Positions 1 through 6,794 of a stretch of DNA of 17,566 nt are shown one piece after another (positions within the stretch are counted from its first letter, which is position 1; each line of letters begins with the position of its first letter). Below the pieces are notes generated by a model. It was not told where the DNA came from. It worked only from the letters and a program-made list of their open reading frames with translations, and did no database searches. The position numbers and the translations under genes are program-made. Source of the stretch: Planctomycetota bacterium (GTDB lineage Bacteria > Planctomycetota > Brocadiia > Brocadiales > Brocadiaceae); contig JAHFOW010000042.1 of assembly GCA_023261465.1 (NCBI GenBank), forward strand, positions 1 through 17,566, written 5' to 3'.

Positions 1-875
1 AATGGCAGCACCGAACTCTTTATCATCGTCCAGCAACTGTCCCTCGCTATTTACGTGTAGGACACTGCGCACCTTTTGCCGGCTCGTCTCTATCCGGAAG
101 CTAACATTACGATGACTGACCATTTCTCTGTTTAATTTGACCACTCCTTCCGGCACGCCCCATCTCTCGGTCAGGTGTGCAAAGTACGCTACCTTGACTC
201 GCGTGTAGTCCCACCAAACTACGAGCCCAATGGTTAGGGCTACCATGACACCGTAGAATAGCAATTGCTTCCTCCTCCTCCTCTTTTGCTCTCGCTTAGC
301 AAAGGAGTTGTAACCAAGACCTGTCATGCCGGCAACAGCCTTTAGAACACAGGTCTTAAAGCCATCGCCTCCGCGACGGAGATCGCCTCCAAGCGGTTCA
401 CACCGTTCCTCGGTTAGTTTTCCATCCGCAGCTACGCGGTGACGAAGGGCTGGCGGGAAGCACTCCTTTACTGCGCGCTCCGGGCTGTCACTTGCATTCG
501 GCTCGCCACTCACGATGATCGCTAAAATTCTGTCCTCACGACCAAGTGACTTGAAGTGGCGGATCTCCTCATTGACCCATCGGGATATAGCGGCTTCCGG
601 TGTACAGATTACGATCAGGTAACGCGATGCGCGCAGGGCATCCTCAATCGAGGCTCCCAAATCAGAGGAAAGCTGCAGCTCATCACGGTCACGAAAAACC
701 GGGAAAAGAGACCGCGGGACCAGCACATCATCTCTGCCTGGCCTCCTACCAACTCGCGAGGGACGCGATAGGTTTCTAACGCACGGTGGAATCGTTGCGC
801 CAACGCAGCGTCTTTTGTTGAATAGGAAATGAACGCCCAGTAACGGAAGGGTGTTTTTTGTGCGTCGAGGCTCAT
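1..875 (-). pseudogene. TIR-domain membrane protein gene, frameshifted and cut by the window edge
   Basis: The ATG at 873-875 opens a frame with a TIR-domain N-terminus (WAFISYSTKDAALAQRFHRA, then LETYRVPRELVG). Around 741-746 the TIR reading moves to another frame, which continues LVPRSLFPVFRDRDELQLSS, then ICTPEAAISRWVNEEI and GREDRILAIIVSGEP, and stays open to base 1. Inserting one base there (making VGRPGRDD) restores the usual TIR order, so I read a 1-base deletion (or a sequencing error). SRWVNEE holds the Glu that lines up with the NAD-cleaving Glu of TIR enzymes. After the TIR comes an RRRRK stretch and one membrane helix (LLFYGVMVALTIGLVVWW); the rest is beyond the window. Bacterial TIR proteins are often NADases in anti-phage defence or signalling; that role is inference here. 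The stretch is clearly GC-richer than the genes to its right, which suggests transfer. No strong ribosome site is seen before the ATG. Confidence 0.8.
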
Positions 876-1011
876 GATTCATAGCCGGATATTATCATGT
901 CGGCTCTCCTATGGGTTTGACAGTTTTTCAACCTTCGTCATTACTGCTTCATCCATTATAATGAGCGGAGGATGGACTTGATAGTTTAATAAATAAAGAC
1001 TGAGGTCAGAA

Positions 1012-1143
1012 TTAACGATAACAAATTGCCTTTTCCCTTTTAAAAATGCGATAATAAAAACGAAGTAGATTTCTGCTCAAATTGAGCATACGTAATTCTT
1101 TGACGGTTTTTACAGGAATATTTTCATCTACAAATATTTTCAT
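1012..1143 (-). pseudogene. 5' remnant of a DUF5615 (PIN-like) toxin-type gene
   Basis: An ATG at 1141-1143 starts MKIFVDENIPVKTVKELR, which closely resembles the N-terminus of DUF5615 proteins (MKIxVDENIP..., a PIN-like nuclease fold with an early Asp). The similarity stops after about 20 residues. The frame ends at TAA 1012-1014 after 43 codons, where the family normally has about 110-120 residues. The start overlaps the stop of the TumE-like gene as ATGA, so it would be translationally coupled. A neighbouring frame stays open from about 1080 to a TAG at 909-911 (KRQFVIVNSDLSLYLLNYQ is visible) and may be further debris; I do not recognise it. The remaining DNA from 876 to 1011 shows nothing I can name. 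Confidence 0.5.
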
Positions 1144-1466
1144 GCAATCACTTCACCAGGATCATCGGAAAGGTGAAGATGGTGAGGATATGTAACAACC
1201 TCTTTATGGTGTTTTACATTATCCCATCTTTTTACCAGTTTGCCGTCGACACCTTGCCAATGAAAGCTATAGGTTTCAAGGTAGATCATATTTTTAATGA
1301 TCTGCACGTATTCGGCAAATTCCAAAGTGTCTCCATTTGATAAATTACATTTTATTCTGATGTAGCCATCTTCCTCTCCAATCTCTCGTTTCAATACCCT
1401 AAAGGAAGAAACAATATGGCTTATAACAAGCTCCTGGACTACGCCATCAAGATAATCTTCAAGCAT
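1140..1466 (-). CDS. tumE: TumE-like toxin (DUF6516 family)
   Basis: This 108-residue protein has the hallmarks of the DUF6516/TumE toxin family: an N-terminal MLEDYLDGVVQEL helix, a central beta region (YIRIKCNLSNGDTLEFAEYV), and the C-terminal signature HWQGVDGKLVKRWDN followed by HHKEVVTYPHHLHLSDD. The His-rich PHHLH is typical of the family. TumE proteins are toxins neutralised by the TumA protein encoded just upstream; the exact target here is not known to me. The ATG directly abuts the TAA of the upstream antitoxin (TAAATG), with GAAGG as ribosome site inside the antitoxin's last codons, so expression is tightly coupled. Relatives often run some 15 residues past HHLH; here the protein ends early (PGEVIA) exactly where a DUF5615 fragment joins, so the C-terminus may have been replaced. 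Confidence 0.75.
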   Translation of the reverse strand: MLEDYLDGVVQELVISHIVSSFRVLKREIGEEDGYIRIKCNLSNGDTLEFAEYVQIIKNMIYLETYSFHWQGVDGKLVKRWDNVKHHKEVVTYPHHLHLSDDPGEVIA

Positions 1467-1778
1467 TTACTTTTTACCTTCAAGTTCAACTTTTTTTTCC
1501 AGGAGACGATTATACATCTGATACAAAGATGACCATTCGATAAAATCCATGGTATCACCGAGCTTGCCTTCAGTGAACTTTTTATAAAAAGCAGATGATT
1601 TCATATTGTAAGTATGTTCAAACATCTTTAATTCTTTATCCAGTTTCTTGATCTCTGCCTCATAATTCTTGATTTTATAGTCCAACATTTTAGATATACT
1701 TTGTGAAATAAAAGGGTCATCTCCATGCTTTTCGATAAATTTCTCCAGATTTTTGACCTTTGACAAGGTTCGCTTCAT
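1467..1778 (-). CDS. tumA: TumA-like antitoxin
   Basis: A lysine- and glutamate-rich, mostly helical protein of 103 residues. Its C-terminal half (FYKKFTEGKLGDTMDFIEWS, then LYQMYNRLLEKKVEL) matches the pattern of antitoxins paired with DUF6516 toxins (F..KF..GELGD..DF.EW..L). An upstream ATG at 1800-1802 would add eight residues, but the second ATG at 1776-1778 has an AGAGGTG ribosome site about 6-7 bases before it, so I place the start there. The stop abuts the toxin start, the usual antitoxin-first order. The protein presumably binds and neutralises the adjacent TumE. The family assignment comes from motif memory and order. Confidence 0.65.
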   Translation of the reverse strand: MKRTLSKVKNLEKFIEKHGDDPFISQSISKMLDYKIKNYEAEIKKLDKELKMFEHTYNMKSSAFYKKFTEGKLGDTMDFIEWSSLYQMYNRLLEKKVELEGKK

Positions 1779-1843
1779 TATATTCACCTCTTTCCATGAC
1801 ATAAACTCTTAAGGAAAACCTAAATTCTGAATGAATAACAAGG

Positions 1844-2011
1844 ATGAAACAAGTAAAACTTCCAAGTGATTTGAAAATCAAACTAATATGACAGGAACTT
1901 CAACTTTCCGAGGAAGAATATAACAAAAAGGATGTGAGTATACAACCCGAAATCAGGATAAGCATGGAAAGGAAGGCACTGACAGTACATGCATGGCTTT
2001 ATCAAAATTGA
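1844..2011 (+). pseudogene. Degraded small open frame with one internal TGA
   Basis: From an ATG at 1844 (AAGG just before it) the frame reads MKQVKLPSDLKIKLI, meets TGA at 1889-1891, then continues coding-like: QELQLSEEEYNKKDVSIQPE and ISMERKALTVHAWLYQN to TGA at 2009-2011. The EEEY..KD..IQPEIRI pattern is not what random AT-rich DNA gives. I do not recognise the family. It could be a short gene killed by one stop, or a chance frame. Confidence 0.3.
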
Positions 2012-2097
2012 ACATCATTGGGGGAATTTTGTATAATTATTCCGTTTGTCAGCCATCACATCCTCTGCGATCTCAGTTTTCTGTGTTGGGCTGAACT

Positions 2098-2262
2098 GTT
2101 ACGAAAAATGTTATTGAATATCTTGCCGAAGACAGCCCTGCGGACGCATTAAAGTTATTCAAACTTTTGAAAAGAATATGAAATTTCCTTGAATTATACA
2201 AAGTGGAGTATGCACTTGACGGAAACTGGTTGCATGTGTAGTATATTGGATACAATGTCACT
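2098..2262 (+). pseudogene. Possible toxin (RelE/HigB or DUF891-like) remnant
   Basis: The plus-strand frame from 2098 reads VTKNVIEYLAEDSPADALKL, then FKLLKRI and a TGA, and continues in frame NFLELYKVEYALDGNWLHV before a TAG. The opening and the YKVEYA.LDG..L.V ending resemble the core of small RelE/HigB-type (DUF891/Gp49) toxins, but two in-frame stops and missing residues show it is not functional as written. Its 3' end runs into the MITE-like repeat at 2252. The family call is weak. Confidence 0.25.
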
Positions 2263-2350
2263 AAGTTAAGAATTATTTGATCAAAACAACCCCCTATCCC
2301 CCTTTTCTAAGGGGGACTTTTATGGCGGGTAGCTTAACTTAATGACTTGA
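2252..2350. repeat. MITE-like palindromic repeat, copy 1
   Basis: The ends are imperfect inverted repeats: 2252-2270 against 2332-2350, 15 of 19 positions matching by hand. Both share the core TCANTAAGTTAAG. Inside is a C-run/G-run hairpin (CCCCCTTTTCTAAGGGGG) and then GGCGGGTAGCTTAACTTAA. A second copy with better ends lies at 17143-17251. It contains no reading frame. From here to the next gene (2351-2494) I see nothing else beyond the ribosome site of that gene. Confidence 0.65.
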
Positions 2351-2494
2351 TATTTAGGTATGTGGAAGAGTAACCGAGAATACTGCGGGAGTTTGAATTC
2401 CACTTTACTCCAGATGGTGCATGCGGTGAGTTTTTATTCTCAAGCAGAATCCTGTTAACTATAACTCGTTTTTTAATTTTATAGGGGAATCGTT

Positions 2495-3694
2495 ATGCGA
2501 AAAATATATCTATTAGCGTTGTTTCTTACGGCGCCAATTACAATTCTAACGGGTTGCGCGCAACTTAAGGCTCACAAGAAACCTATCGGGCCCCTTGAAA
2601 CTTTTATTCCTCAAAATTTAGATTCAGAATCTCAGGATGTGAAGTATGTGCCAAAAATTGATAGTTTTGTAATTATCCTGGATGCATCAGCATCTATGGA
2701 AGAAGAATATATCGGTACCGTTAATAAGGGGCATTCGAAGTTTGCCGTGGCCAAAGACATTTTAATGAGAATGAATAATACCCTGCCTGAAATAGATATT
2801 AATAGCGCCCTTGTAACTTTTGGACACGGATTCTTTAAGCACTTGGATAAAACATCATTTATTGTTTATGAACTCACGAAGCACTCACGGGGTCTTTTAG
2901 AAAACGCATTAAACGGGGCAACGATTCCCGAAGGCTGCAGTCCGGCTGGCAATGCCATTAAAGACGCAAAGAATCTGTTGCTGACGTCAGGTGGTCAAAA
3001 TGCAGTAATTCTTGTTAGTGACGGTGAACAATTAATCGGAAGCCCCCTGAAGAGGGCGCAGGATTTAAAAGAAATGTATGGAGACAGGGTATGCCTTTAC
3101 ACCATTTTTGTGGGAAATACTTCCGAAGGAAAAGAAGAACTCAGAGATCTTGCACGAGAAGCAAAATGTGGTTTTTCTGTAACTGCTGATGAAATTGCGT
3201 CCAGCGACAACATGGCAGACTTTGTAAAAAAAGTGTTTTTGACAGCTACACCAAAACAAGTTAAGAATGTTGATATTGATAGTGATGGTGATGGTGTTCC
3301 CGATAAAGACGATGAATGCCCGGATACGCCGAAAGGGGCTATTGTTGATTCCAGAGGATGCTGGGTGGTAAAAGGAGTCACTTTTGATTATAAGAAATGG
3401 AATATTAAAGAGGAGTTTGACTCGAATCTCAGTAACATTGTCGATGTTTTGCAAAAAAATCCGAATATGTCCATAAGAATAGAGGGGCATACGGACAATA
3501 TCGCTTCAATGGAATATAATATAAACCTCTCCCAAAAAAGAGCTCAAGCGGTGAAGAACTATTTGGTCAAGAGAGGCATTGAAGAATCACGCGTCTCTAC
3601 GGTGGGTTTTGGATTTAAAAAGCCTATTGCTTCTAATGACACCGAAGAAGGCCGCGCCCTGAACAGAAGGGCTGAAATTGTTCCCATAAAATAA
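2495..3694 (+). CDS. VWA / thrombospondin-type-3 / OmpA-domain lipoprotein
   Basis: A 399-residue envelope protein in four parts. Residues 1-21 are a lipoprotein signal with lipobox LTGC (Cys21). Residues about 55-250 form a von Willebrand factor A domain with a complete-looking MIDAS start (ILDASASMEE, D63-x-S-x-S67) and a later VSDGEQ strand. Residues about 260-290 are Asp-rich calcium-binding TSP3 repeats (DIDSDGDGVPDKDDECPDTP). Residues about 300-399 are an OmpA-like peptidoglycan-binding domain (RIEGHTDN, LSQKRAQAVKNYL, VSTVGFGFKKPIASN, NRRAEI). It is probably anchored in the outer membrane or a cell-envelope membrane and bound to peptidoglycan, with the VWA domain free for metal-dependent protein binding. 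The ATG has AGGGGAA as ribosome site. It lies 259 bases before the HAO-like gene on the same strand; any shared function is inference. Confidence 0.88.
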   Translation: MRKIYLLALFLTAPITILTGCAQLKAHKKPIGPLETFIPQNLDSESQDVKYVPKIDSFVIILDASASMEEEYIGTVNKGHSKFAVAKDILMRMNNTLPEIDINSALVTFGHGFFKHLDKTSFIVYELTKHSRGLLENALNGATIPEGCSPAGNAIKDAKNLLLTSGGQNAVILVSDGEQLIGSPLKRAQDLKEMYGDRVCLYTIFVGNTSEGKEELRDLAREAKCGFSVTADEIASSDNMADFVKKVFLTATPKQVKNVDIDSDGDGVPDKDDECPDTPKGAIVDSRGCWVVKGVTFDYKKWNIKEEFDSNLSNIVDVLQKNPNMSIRIEGHTDNIASMEYNINLSQKRAQAVKNYLVKRGIEESRVSTVGFGFKKPIASNDTEEGRALNRRAEIVPIK

Positions 3695-3953
3695 AATAGA
3701 AAAAAGCAGTTCTTCACCGGCCCAATAAGCAAAAGGGCGCCAGAGGGAATGGTAAGAGGTGATCCATTTACATTTTTGTTTTATCTGATAGTAGCTGGAT
3801 TACATTTGATTATCACCTTTTACCCTTATCCACCTTAAAATGTTTTTGGGCATTTCTCCGACTAACAGAGGCCCCTCCAAAATCTGCATTTCCAAAAAGG
3901 ACGAGTAGTTTTCCTGCCTTTACTTTTAAAATTCATGCAAAAGGAGAAAGACG

Positions 3954-5321
3954 ATGGTTTATTATTTAAGATATTCAGGGATATTGTTTGTTGCTATCGT
4001 GTGTTTAGCGCTGTTTTTCCTGACCGGTTGTACTACCCAGCAGACGAAGACGGCGCCGGTTGCTCACGAGGAAGAAGCAAAAATACCGAAAACGGTTTCT
4101 CCTGAAGAAAAAACAATGCCTGTCGTAGCGTCTGTTCAGGAAGAAAAGAAAGAGGAAAAGGGTATTACCGAGGAGTCTTTAAGGTGCATTATCTGTCATG
4201 AAGAACGGGGTGTAACCCATGGTTGGGTTGCTGACTGGCAGGGCAGTATGCATGCGCGAAAAAGGGTGGGGTGTGAGGCATGCCATATAAGCGATAACTC
4301 AGAATCATTGGTAAAAGAGGCAAAAGCAGTAAATTATCTTTCTCCGGAAGGAAGCACATGCGAGGATAAAAGAGTTAATCGTCAGGTTGTTGCCGGGATT
4401 TGTGGGAAGTGCCATAGGAAACAATACGATGAATTTGAGAAGAGCCGCCACTCTATTAGCTGGCAGAGGGTTTTGGAATGCGGTCCATACGCAACACGTC
4501 CAGAGGATAGCGGCTCGAACAGGTGTGAGCAGTGCCACAACATCCAATTTAAGTGTGATTCATGCCATACACGGCATACCTTCAGTACCCTTGAGGCAAA
4601 GACCCCCGATGCATGCAGAACCTGTCATATGGGGTCTGACCACCCACAGTATGAGATTTTTATCTCATCAAAACATGGCGCTGTTTATACTGCGAGCCAA
4701 TCCGGTATTTTAAAAGAATCTCAATCCGTTAAGGCATTACGTTCTCCTGTGTGTGTTACCTGCCATATGCCTCAGGGGAATCATGATATTAGTTTTGGTC
4801 TTGCATACGGCCCGGCGGGAGGTAGTGTATCATACGTGGATAAAAAGGGTGTTGTGGCGGATGAAAACGAATTAAGTAAAAGACGGAGCGAGATGCTATT
4901 CGTTTGTGCTGGTTGCCATTCCATGAATTTTGCTCAAAAAACATTACTAACTGCCGATGATATCCATAAACAAGTTGACAGTTATGTAAAAGAAGCACAA
5001 GACCTCATTTTTGAATTGGAAAAAGAGGAATTGGTATTTCTCCCTTCCGGGAGGCTACGAGATGGGTTGCTTCCCTTGCATGCCTTACTCTTTGGCGACA
5101 CACAAGCGTATGATAGCAAGTCGAAGATTACAGACCTCTTTTTTCAGTTAACATCCAGCGCCGCTCATGCCTGGAAAGGGGCATATCACATGAACCCAAA
5201 CTTTACCCATTTGAATGGTTTTGTAGAACTTCGGAAGGATTGGGGTGAAATAAAGGAAGAGGCAAGAAAACTGCGGGAAGAGGCAGAAATCAAGAGGAAG
5301 ATGAACATTAAATTAAGGTGA
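3954..5321 (+). CDS. HAO-like octaheme cytochrome c lipoprotein
   Basis: This is a 455-residue protein with lipobox LTGC (Cys26) and a Glu/Lys-rich linker to about residue 70. Eight CxxCH heme sites start at Cys78, 107, 150, 191, 201, 221, 267 and 318. CDSCHTRHTFS, then CRTCHMGSDHPQYE and SSKHG are strong signatures of the hydroxylamine-oxidoreductase (octaheme) family; Asp229-His230 correspond to the catalytic Asp-His pair near the active-site heme. The C-terminal region (HAWKGAYHMNPNFTHLNGF, then a Glu/Lys helix) also fits. In true HAO a tyrosine from this region cross-links the active-site heme and favours oxidation. Here the stretch carries Phe/Leu/Asn (NPNFTHLNGF) and only Tyr411, so a reductive or other role is plausible; I am not certain of the exact register. 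The lipid anchor is unlike classic soluble HAO. The ribosome site AAGGAGAAAG precedes the ATG well. Substrate is unknown. Confidence 0.85.
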   Translation: MVYYLRYSGILFVAIVCLALFFLTGCTTQQTKTAPVAHEEEAKIPKTVSPEEKTMPVVASVQEEKKEEKGITEESLRCIICHEERGVTHGWVADWQGSMHARKRVGCEACHISDNSESLVKEAKAVNYLSPEGSTCEDKRVNRQVVAGICGKCHRKQYDEFEKSRHSISWQRVLECGPYATRPEDSGSNRCEQCHNIQFKCDSCHTRHTFSTLEAKTPDACRTCHMGSDHPQYEIFISSKHGAVYTASQSGILKESQSVKALRSPVCVTCHMPQGNHDISFGLAYGPAGGSVSYVDKKGVVADENELSKRRSEMLFVCAGCHSMNFAQKTLLTADDIHKQVDSYVKEAQDLIFELEKEELVFLPSGRLRDGLLPLHALLFGDTQAYDSKSKITDLFFQLTSSAAHAWKGAYHMNPNFTHLNGFVELRKDWGEIKEEARKLREEAEIKRKMNIKLR

Positions 5322-5342
5322 AGCAGTTTTTTCTTAAAGTGC

Positions 5343-5372
5343 TAATATGCCGAAGCAGGGAGTTGAACCCTG
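5343..5372 (-). repeat. attachment-site-like duplicate of the tRNA-Leu 3' end (distal copy)
   Basis: These 30 bases are identical to 6697-6726, which hold the 3' acceptor end and T-arm of the intact tRNA-Leu plus five bases beyond. The match ends abruptly at both sides. The rest of the tRNA is absent. A truncated tRNA 3' end lying downstream of an intact tRNA is the classic trace of tyrosine-recombinase integration. Confidence 0.85.
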
Positions 5373-5427
5373 TATATTGAAAATTTATCTGTTTTAATAT
5401 TAAACACTTATGACTTTTAATACTTAC

Positions 5428-5452
5428 AAAATACCGTCCCCAGAGTGTCCCT
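5428..5452 (-). repeat. Arm-like inverted repeat, left end of element
   Basis: Read on the minus strand this contains GGGACACTCTGGGGACGG, two near-copies of a GGxGAC core about 11 bases apart followed by a T-rich run. It matches 6630-6654 (plus strand) at 20 of 25 positions by hand. Its position just inside the attachment repeat fits an integrase arm site, which is an inference. Confidence 0.5.
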
Positions 5453-5696
5453 AAGATTGTATTGTAGGTCTTTCTTAATGGTTTTCACGACCAATATCAA
5501 AAGCTATTCAGGTCGTAGGAGTCAAGTGCCTAAGCATTTTATCCAGGTTAACTTCAAAGTCGGAAGAAATCCCTGTAAAATAAAGGAAGTATTTTGAATA
5601 CAAAAACGTTACGATTTCTTAGCAATTCTAACACAACTAATGCAAAAGTTAAGTATTTATTGTAAAATCATAGAGCAAACTAGCCTCAATATCTGG

Positions 5697-5719
5697 TAAA
5701 ATATTAAACATTTATTTTA
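5697..5719. promoter_or_regulatory. AT-rich inverted repeat upstream of the toxin-antitoxin pair
   Basis: TAAAATA and TATTTTA form a 7-bp inverted repeat with a 9-base spacer about 50 bases before the antitoxin start. It might be an operator for autoregulation, but in AT-rich DNA such a palindrome can arise by chance. Confidence 0.25.
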
Positions 5720-5771
5720 AATAGGAATAATCTTAAAATTTTCATAAACGATATTATAAGGATTCATAAAA

Positions 5772-6011
5772 ATGTCTATAAAATTGGAAATACCCTTTCA
5801 GAAGCTTCTTTCTATAATAGATCAACTCGGCACAGAACAAAAATTGCTGCTTAAGAAAAAACTTGAAAGACAAAAAATCACCACCTGGCAGAAAAGGTTT
5901 GAGCGGGCTTTAAGGCAACTCAGTAAGAAAAATGCGCAGTTTTCCAAAAAAGAAGTTTTAGATGATGTAAAAAAAGCGATTACAGAGGTCCGATACAGTG
6001 AGAAAAATTAG
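5772..6011 (+). CDS. Antitoxin-like small protein paired with a PIN toxin
   Basis: A 79-residue, Lys/Glu-rich, predicted all-helical protein (IPFQKLLSIIDQL, LLLKKKLERQK, FSKKEVLDDVKKAITEVRY). Its size, composition and position before a PIN-family toxin of COG1569 type fit an antitoxin. The C-terminal half (FSKKEVLDDVKKAI.EVR) is the kind of segment that wraps the toxin in such pairs. I do not recognise a DNA-binding domain with confidence. AAGGA lies 10 bases before the ATG. The stop overlaps the toxin's GTG start by 14 bases, so the two are coupled. Confidence 0.6.
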   Translation: MSIKLEIPFQKLLSIIDQLGTEQKLLLKKKLERQKITTWQKRFERALRQLSKKNAQFSKKEVLDDVKKAITEVRYSEKN

Positions 6012-6426
6012 GGCTGTTCTTGATACCAATGTGGTAGTAAGTGGTATCATTTCCCCTAAAGGCGCTGCGAGAAATATTCTCGATTTGGCAAGAAAAGATG
6101 TGTTTAAGGTGGTTACTTCTGTCTCAATAAATCATGAAATTCTTAATGTTTTGCATAGGGATTATATCTATGTCAAATACAATCTCACCGAAGAAATTGT
6201 AGACGATATTTCTGCATTTCTTTATGAGGGAACTATCCTGACTGAGGATCTTTACCTGTTATCAAAAGTCAAAAAAGATCCTGATGATGATAAATTTCTC
6301 GCTTGTGCTGTTGAAGGAGAGGCTGATTATATAGTTTCAGGTGATGAACACCTTCTTGACTTTAAATGTTACATGAATATACAAATACTAGATGCTCGAA
6401 GTTTCCTTAAATTTTTGAAAACATAG
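5998..6426 (+). CDS. PIN-domain toxin (COG1569-type putative toxin component)
   Basis: This 142-residue protein begins at GTG 5998 inside the end of the antitoxin gene. PIN-nuclease landmarks are in order: VLDTNVVVSG (Asp8, Asn10), the helix SINHEILNVL with the second acidic residue (Glu47), and DPDDDKFLACAVEGEADYIV followed by SGDEHLL with the third and fourth acids. The length and the GEADYIVSGDEHLL signature are those of the putative toxin component, PIN family. PIN toxins are Mg-dependent ribonucleases, usually cutting tRNA, rRNA or mRNA; the target here is unknown. All acidic positions look present, so it is likely active and needs its antitoxin. It sits inside the tRNA-Leu-bounded element. 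Confidence 0.85.
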   Translation: MRKIRAVLDTNVVVSGIISPKGAARNILDLARKDVFKVVTSVSINHEILNVLHRDYIYVKYNLTEEIVDDISAFLYEGTILTEDLYLLSKVKKDPDDDKFLACAVEGEADYIVSGDEHLLDFKCYMNIQILDARSFLKFLKT

Positions 6427-6629
6427 CTGTTCTAGGAAATTTATAATAATTTCCTAAAAGAATCTCTTACACGAATAAGCATAGCAAGGTCACTTTAAAT
6501 AAGGGAGAGATTGCTTCGCTCCACTTACAACGACGAATGGCACATCCAACACAGCCTAAAAGCCTTTCCTGAAAACTCGAAAATGACCTGTATGTTTGAC
6601 ATATTAAAAAGACCTATCAATATGATCCT

Positions 6630-6654
6630 GGTGACACTTTGGTGACGGTTTTTT
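6630..6654 (+). repeat. Arm-like inverted repeat, right end of element
   Basis: GGTGACACTTTGGTGACGG has two GGTGAC cores 11 bases apart and then a T-run. It is the inverted counterpart of 5428-5452. The flanking DNA between the PIN gene and the tRNA (6427-6701) has no other gene I can see. Confidence 0.5.
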
Positions 6655-6701
6655 GGTGGGATAGAAATTGATAACTATAATAAATACAAGCACTTATAAT
6701 A

Positions 6702-6785
6702 TGCCGAAGCAGGGAGTTGAACCCTGACCCCGTTGCCGGGACTAGACCCTGAATCTAGCGCGTCTGCCAATTCCGCCACTTCGGC
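6702..6785 (-). tRNA. tRNA-Leu (anticodon CAG)
   Basis: Read on the minus strand: acceptor stem GCCGAAG pairs with CTTCGGC, discriminator A; the D-arm has GGCGGAATTGGCAGACGC. The anticodon stem CTAGA/TCTAG encloses TTCAGGG, giving CAG. A long variable arm (CCCGGCAACGGGG) shows a class II tRNA, and the T-arm is CAGGG-TTCAACT-CCCTG. The length is 84 bases; CCA is not encoded. Its 3' end is duplicated at 5343-5372. Confidence 0.95.
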
Positions 6786-6794
6786 GATTGGTAA

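Larger units (their letters stand above)
5343..6726. mobile_element. Minimal tRNA-Leu-integrated element carrying a toxin-antitoxin pair
   Basis: The stretch is bounded by the 30-bp direct repeat of the tRNA-Leu 3' end (5343-5372 and 6697-6726), giving a unit of 1,354 bases. It holds one bicistronic antitoxin/PIN-toxin cassette and otherwise AT-rich non-coding DNA (5373-5771 and 6427-6696). A 25-base imperfect inverted repeat lies inside both ends (5428-5452 and 6630-6654). No integrase, replication or transfer gene is present, so it is either a deletion remnant or a satellite mobilised by a recombinase encoded elsewhere. The boundary repeat is seen directly; the mobility is inference. Confidence 0.65.

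Noticed and set aside
1889..1891. The internal TGA of the 1844-2011 frame as a selenocysteine codon
   Set aside because: No redox motif surrounds it and I see no selenocysteine insertion hairpin; decay is simpler.
2073..2261. A 62-residue minus-strand frame
   Set aside because: Its composition is not protein-like, and the plus strand of the same stretch reads as a degraded toxin-like frame.
3749..3838. A 29-codon hydrophobic frame (MVRGDPFTFLFYLIVAGLHL...) between the two lipoprotein genes
   Set aside because: The purine-rich stretch AGAGGG is only one base from the ATG, too close for a good ribosome site, and nothing else supports it. It overlaps a loose GGTGAT/ATCACC pairing. I cannot tell it from chance.
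5343..5372. A second tRNA-Leu gene
   Set aside because: Only the 3' end is present; no D-arm, anticodon arm or 5' acceptor strand follows, so it is a duplicated fragment.
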